Shown here: positions 61,468-64,000 of the stretch, in pieces
Numbering within the stretch: position 1 is the first letter of the stretch
Layout: each line of letters starts with the position of its first letter
Source of the DNA: Candidatus Devosia phytovorans
GTDB taxonomy: Bacteria; Pseudomonadota; Alphaproteobacteria; Rhizobiales; Devosiaceae
Assembly (NCBI GenBank): GCA_029202405.1
Contig: CP119312.1
Coordinates: 687,001 to 751,000, forward strand
DNA: 64,000 bases
Direction of reading: 5' to 3'
Translations under genes and position numbers: made by a program
Notes under the pieces: generated by a model
Databases searched by the model: none
What the model was told of the DNA's origin: nothing
Seen by the model: the letters and a program-made list of their open reading frames with translations, nothing else

Positions 61468-62448
61468 TCAGGAGGGCAGGGCCGCGCTCGCGGCGTGATT
61501 TTTGCGCCAGGCACCAGGTGGCCGGCCGACCAGTTTCTTGAAGGCCCGGTTAAAGGCGGCTTCGGAGCCATAACCGACCTCCGCACCGGCCTGGGCAATG
61601 CTGACAGCCGAATTTTCCAGGCGCCGCGCGGCCAGCTGCATGCGCCAGCGGGCGACATATTGCATGGGGGTTTCCTGGGTATAGTGGGCGAAGCGGTTGG
61701 CAAAGACGGAGCGCGAAAGCCCGACCGCCCTGGCCAGACCCTCCAGCGTCCAGTTCTCGGCGGGCCGCCCGTGAATGAGTTGCAGGGCGTGGCTGACCTG
61801 GGGATCACGCAGGCCGGAGAGCCAGCCGCGCGACCCCGGTGGCAGCGTATCGACATGGTGCCGCAGCAAGTCGACGAACAGCAGTTCGGCGAGCTTTGCC
61901 AGCACGGTCTCTCCACCCGGTCGCGGGTTCTGTGACACGGAAAGAGCGTGGCGGATCAGTTGAGCCAGCCACGCCTGACTGGCGAGGCCACGGCCATGCA
62001 TGACGCGCGGCAGGCTGTTGATGATCGGATTATACGGCAGGACATCGCAGCCCAGATAGCCGCAGATGAAGCGGCAGGTGCAGGCGCCCGAGCCGTCGTT
62101 GACAACGTAGGGAAGCTGCCGGTCGACCGGTTGGCGATAGACCGCCAGGTCGGGGCGCGCATGCATGCCCGGCGATGAACTCAGGGAATGAGCGTCATCC
62201 ATGGGGAAGGCGACAATGTCGCCGGCCTCAAGACGGATCGGCTCGGCCGGCGCATCCGCCAGCTGGGCCCAGCACGAGCCTTCGATGAGCGTGTGGAAGA
62301 AGAAGACATATTGAGAGCCGGGCATGACGGCCGCCGCGACAGCGGAGGTCCTGGGCGCCTCGGCGACCCATGGTTCACGGAAACTGGTGTCGAAGAATAC
62401 CGCGCCGGTCAGTCGCACCGCGGCGAGTACATCGGAGAGAACATCCAT
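61468..62448 (-). CDS. AraC family transcriptional regulator
   Basis: 326 residues. The N-terminal cupin-like sensor (residues about 20-200, with a Cys-rich GSGACTCRFICGYLGCD stretch) is followed by the AraC DNA-binding domain: WTLEGLARAVGLSRSVFANRF and then VGYGSEAAFNRAFKKLVGRPPGAWRK. It is divergent from the FAD oxidoreductase gene, which is its most likely target. ATG 62448 is chosen; an upstream frame to 62523 lacks support. The inducer is unknown. Confidence 0.85.
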   Translation of the reverse strand: MDVLSDVLAAVRLTGAVFFDTSFREPWVAEAPRTSAVAAAVMPGSQYVFFFHTLIEGSCWAQLADAPAEPIRLEAGDIVAFPMDDAHSLSSSPGMHARPDLAVYRQPVDRQLPYVVNDGSGACTCRFICGYLGCDVLPYNPIINSLPRVMHGRGLASQAWLAQLIRHALSVSQNPRPGGETVLAKLAELLFVDLLRHHVDTLPPGSRGWLSGLRDPQVSHALQLIHGRPAENWTLEGLARAVGLSRSVFANRFAHYTQETPMQYVARWRMQLAARRLENSAVSIAQAGAEVGYGSEAAFNRAFKKLVGRPPGAWRKNHAASAALPS

Positions 62449-62637
62449 GGCCCCGGTCCCGCGTGAGAGATTGTACTTTCCAAGGGTTAGGCTACGCCCG
62501 CATGGCTTGCGGGACAAGTCCAACGCCGGTGGCGTGACAGACGTTCGAGCAATGATACGGGACGATCAAGCATGTTCGCGGACAATAGCAAGGCCTAGCA
62601 TCCGCTGCCGGAAACAACGCCGGTGGAGGAATGCGTC

Positions 62638-64000
62638 ATGAATACCGAAACAATCCATAGTTTTGCTGCTGGGCATCGCGGTGCAATACTCGATGGCAGC
62701 CATCCCGACTATGAGGAAGCCCGCAAACTCTATAACGGCATGATCGACAAGCGGCCGTTGATGATAGCGCGGTGCGAAGATGCCGGGGACGTCATCGAGG
62801 CGGTCAATTTCGGCCGGGAGAACAAGCTTTCCATCGCTGTCAGGGGCGGGGGGCACAATGGACCCGGTTTTGGCAGTGTCGACGATGGCCTGGTGATCGA
62901 CTTGTCGATGATGCGGGGCGTGCGGGTCGATCCGGGTACAATGACGGTGCGCGTCGGGCCCGGATGCACGACCGGCGATGTCGACCACGCCACGCATGCC
63001 TTCGGTCAGGCGGTGCCATTCGGCATCATCTCGACCACGGGCGTCGCCGGACTGACGCTGAGCGGCGGGCATGGCTATCTGAGCCGGCAGTATGGACTGA
63101 CCATCGACAGCCTGATCGAGGCCGATGTGGTGCTGGCCGATGGAAGTTTCGTCACGGCGAACGAGACAAAGAACGCTGACCTGCTGTGGGCCCTGCGGGG
63201 TGGTGGCGGCAATTTTGGCGTGGTGACCAGCTTCCTGTTCCGCACGCATCCGGCCAAGCATGTGTTTGGCGGACCGATTGTCTTCGATCTGTCCGAAGCG
63301 GCGACCGTCATGCGCTGGTATCGGCAATTCCAGGCGACAGCGCCGCGGGACTTCTGCATCTGGCTGGGCCTGCAAACCGTGCCATCCGGAGAGCCCTTTG
63401 CCCAGCAGCATTGGGGCAAGCGGATGTGCATCCTGCTGATTGCCCATAATGGAGAAAATGCCAAGGCCGCGGTCGATGCGATCCGCCAGCAATTGCCGAC
63501 GCCTCTGTTCGACTGGGCCGGGCCAATGCCCTATCCGGCACTGCAGTCCATGTTCGACGCGCTCTATCCCAAGGGCCTGCAATGGTACTGGAAGGGAGAC
63601 TTCGTGAAGTCACTGCCCGACGCCGCTATTGAAGAACATATCCGGCAGGCGCGGGCTGCGCCGACCGATGAATGCCTGATGCATCTTTATCCGATCGACG
63701 GGGCCGTGCACGACAAGGGCGCGGAGGATACTGCCTGGAACTGCCGGGATGCCAACTGGTCGATGGTGATCGCGGCAATCGCCACTGACCCGGGCAAGGC
63801 AGGAGCGCTCAAGCAATGGGCCAGGGGATATTGGCAGGGTGTCCATCCCTTTGATCTGGATGGAGGCTATCTCAACTTCATGATGGACGACGAAGGAGAG
63901 GGACGGTTGCGCGCGTCCTATGGCGAGAATTACCCCAAGCTGGCGTCGCTGAAGGCCAAGTTCGACCCGAACAACCTGTTCCGCGTCAACCAGAACGTCG
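62638..64000 (+). CDS. FAD-binding oxidoreductase, BBE/PCMH type (3' end outside window)
   Basis: The frame opens MNTETIHSFAAGHRGAILDG at ATG 62638, with GGAGGA upstream, and stays open to the right edge (454 codons). The PCMH FAD domain has LSIAVRGGGHNGPGF, whose His73 is the likely covalent flavin link. The second bonding cysteine of bicovalent enzymes is not visible in TLSGGHGYLSRQYGL, so monocovalent attachment is expected. DLLWALRGGGGNFGVVTSF follows, then the substrate domain and the usual BBE end (FDPNNLFRVNQNV). The substrate is unknown; oxidation of sugars or alkaloid-like alcohols is known in the family. It is divergent from the AraC gene. Confidence 0.85.
   Translation, partial: MNTETIHSFAAGHRGAILDGSHPDYEEARKLYNGMIDKRPLMIARCEDAGDVIEAVNFGRENKLSIAVRGGGHNGPGFGSVDDGLVIDLSMMRGVRVDPGTMTVRVGPGCTTGDVDHATHAFGQAVPFGIISTTGVAGLTLSGGHGYLSRQYGLTIDSLIEADVVLADGSFVTANETKNADLLWALRGGGGNFGVVTSFLFRTHPAKHVFGGPIVFDLSEAATVMRWYRQFQATAPRDFCIWLGLQTVPSGEPFAQQHWGKRMCILLIAHNGENAKAAVDAIRQQLPTPLFDWAGPMPYPALQSMFDALYPKGLQWYWKGDFVKSLPDAAIEEHIRQARAAPTDECLMHLYPIDGAVHDKGAEDTAWNCRDANWSMVIAAIATDPGKAGALKQWARGYWQGVHPFDLDGGYLNFMMDDEGEGRLRASYGENYPKLASLKAKFDPNNLFRVNQNV

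Noticed and set aside
62566..63582. A 338-residue frame on the minus strand
   Set aside because: It is the antisense shadow of the FAD oxidoreductase, which shows family motifs on the + strand.

Overview
This is a high-GC alphaproteobacterial chromosome segment. Gene content and order (glgPBCA-pgm-glgX, a ureDABC/EFG cluster beside urtABCDE, SDR-uvrC and pgsA-moaD-moaE, long-N-terminus UvrB) and the families of short intergenic palindromes point to Hyphomicrobiales, most likely a Devosia-like genus. That placement is inference; there is no rRNA gene here to test it. I see no tRNA, rRNA, CRISPR array, transposase or integrase.

Layout. 1-4.1 kb: a nucleoside hydrolase running off the left edge, an AI-2E/PerM-type membrane protein and a Kef-type cation/proton antiporter. 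4.2-16.1 kb: a + strand glycogen operon (glgP, glgB, glgC, glgA, pgm, glgX) with overlapping starts, ending in a coupled metallophosphoesterase. 16.1-17.2 kb: a GNAT acetyltransferase and a small secreted protein. 17.3-25.8 kb: a long - strand urease cluster, ureD-ureA-DUF1272-ureB-hypothetical-ureC-(TPR-methyltransferase)-(DUF4126)-(MliC-like)-ureE-ureF-DUF3995-ureG. 26.3-32.0 kb: the urea transporter urtABCDE on the same strand, with a textbook sigma-54 promoter before urtA. Uptake and hydrolysis of urea are therefore adjacent and probably nitrogen-controlled.

32.0-38.4 kb: a three-hairpin candidate sRNA with an anti-Shine-Dalgarno loop, a glycine-rich secreted protein, an NMT1-type ABC importer, a TetR regulator sharing an operator-like site with a small membrane protein, a 25-copy heptamer repeat, and a MarR regulator divergent from ilvE. 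38.5-46.6 kb: core metabolism (ilvE, moaE, moaD, pgsA, a DAHP synthase gene, YciI, uvrC, an SDR, a DMT exporter). The DAHP synthase gene has a complete aromatic leader-peptide attenuator that appears to be read from a leaderless transcript.

46.6-54.7 kb: small membrane and stress proteins, including a flavin/PPOX stress protein with a histone-H1-like tail and a frameshifted paralogue carrying an 89-bp palindromic insert; MarR and LysR regulators; a DUF1007-NicO nickel/cobalt transporter; ferrochelatase. 54.9-57.5 kb: a markedly AT-richer two-gene island, an OLD/DUF3696-type ATPase overlapping a TOPRIM-like partner, which is a strong candidate for an uncharacterised anti-phage system. 57.8-64 kb: uvrB, a DMT transporter, an AraC regulator and an FAD oxidoreductase cut by the right edge.

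The observations most worth following are the ATPase/TOPRIM-like pair, the aromatic attenuator, the candidate sRNA, the sigma-54 promoter of urtA, the PPOX gene pair and the operator-like dyads.
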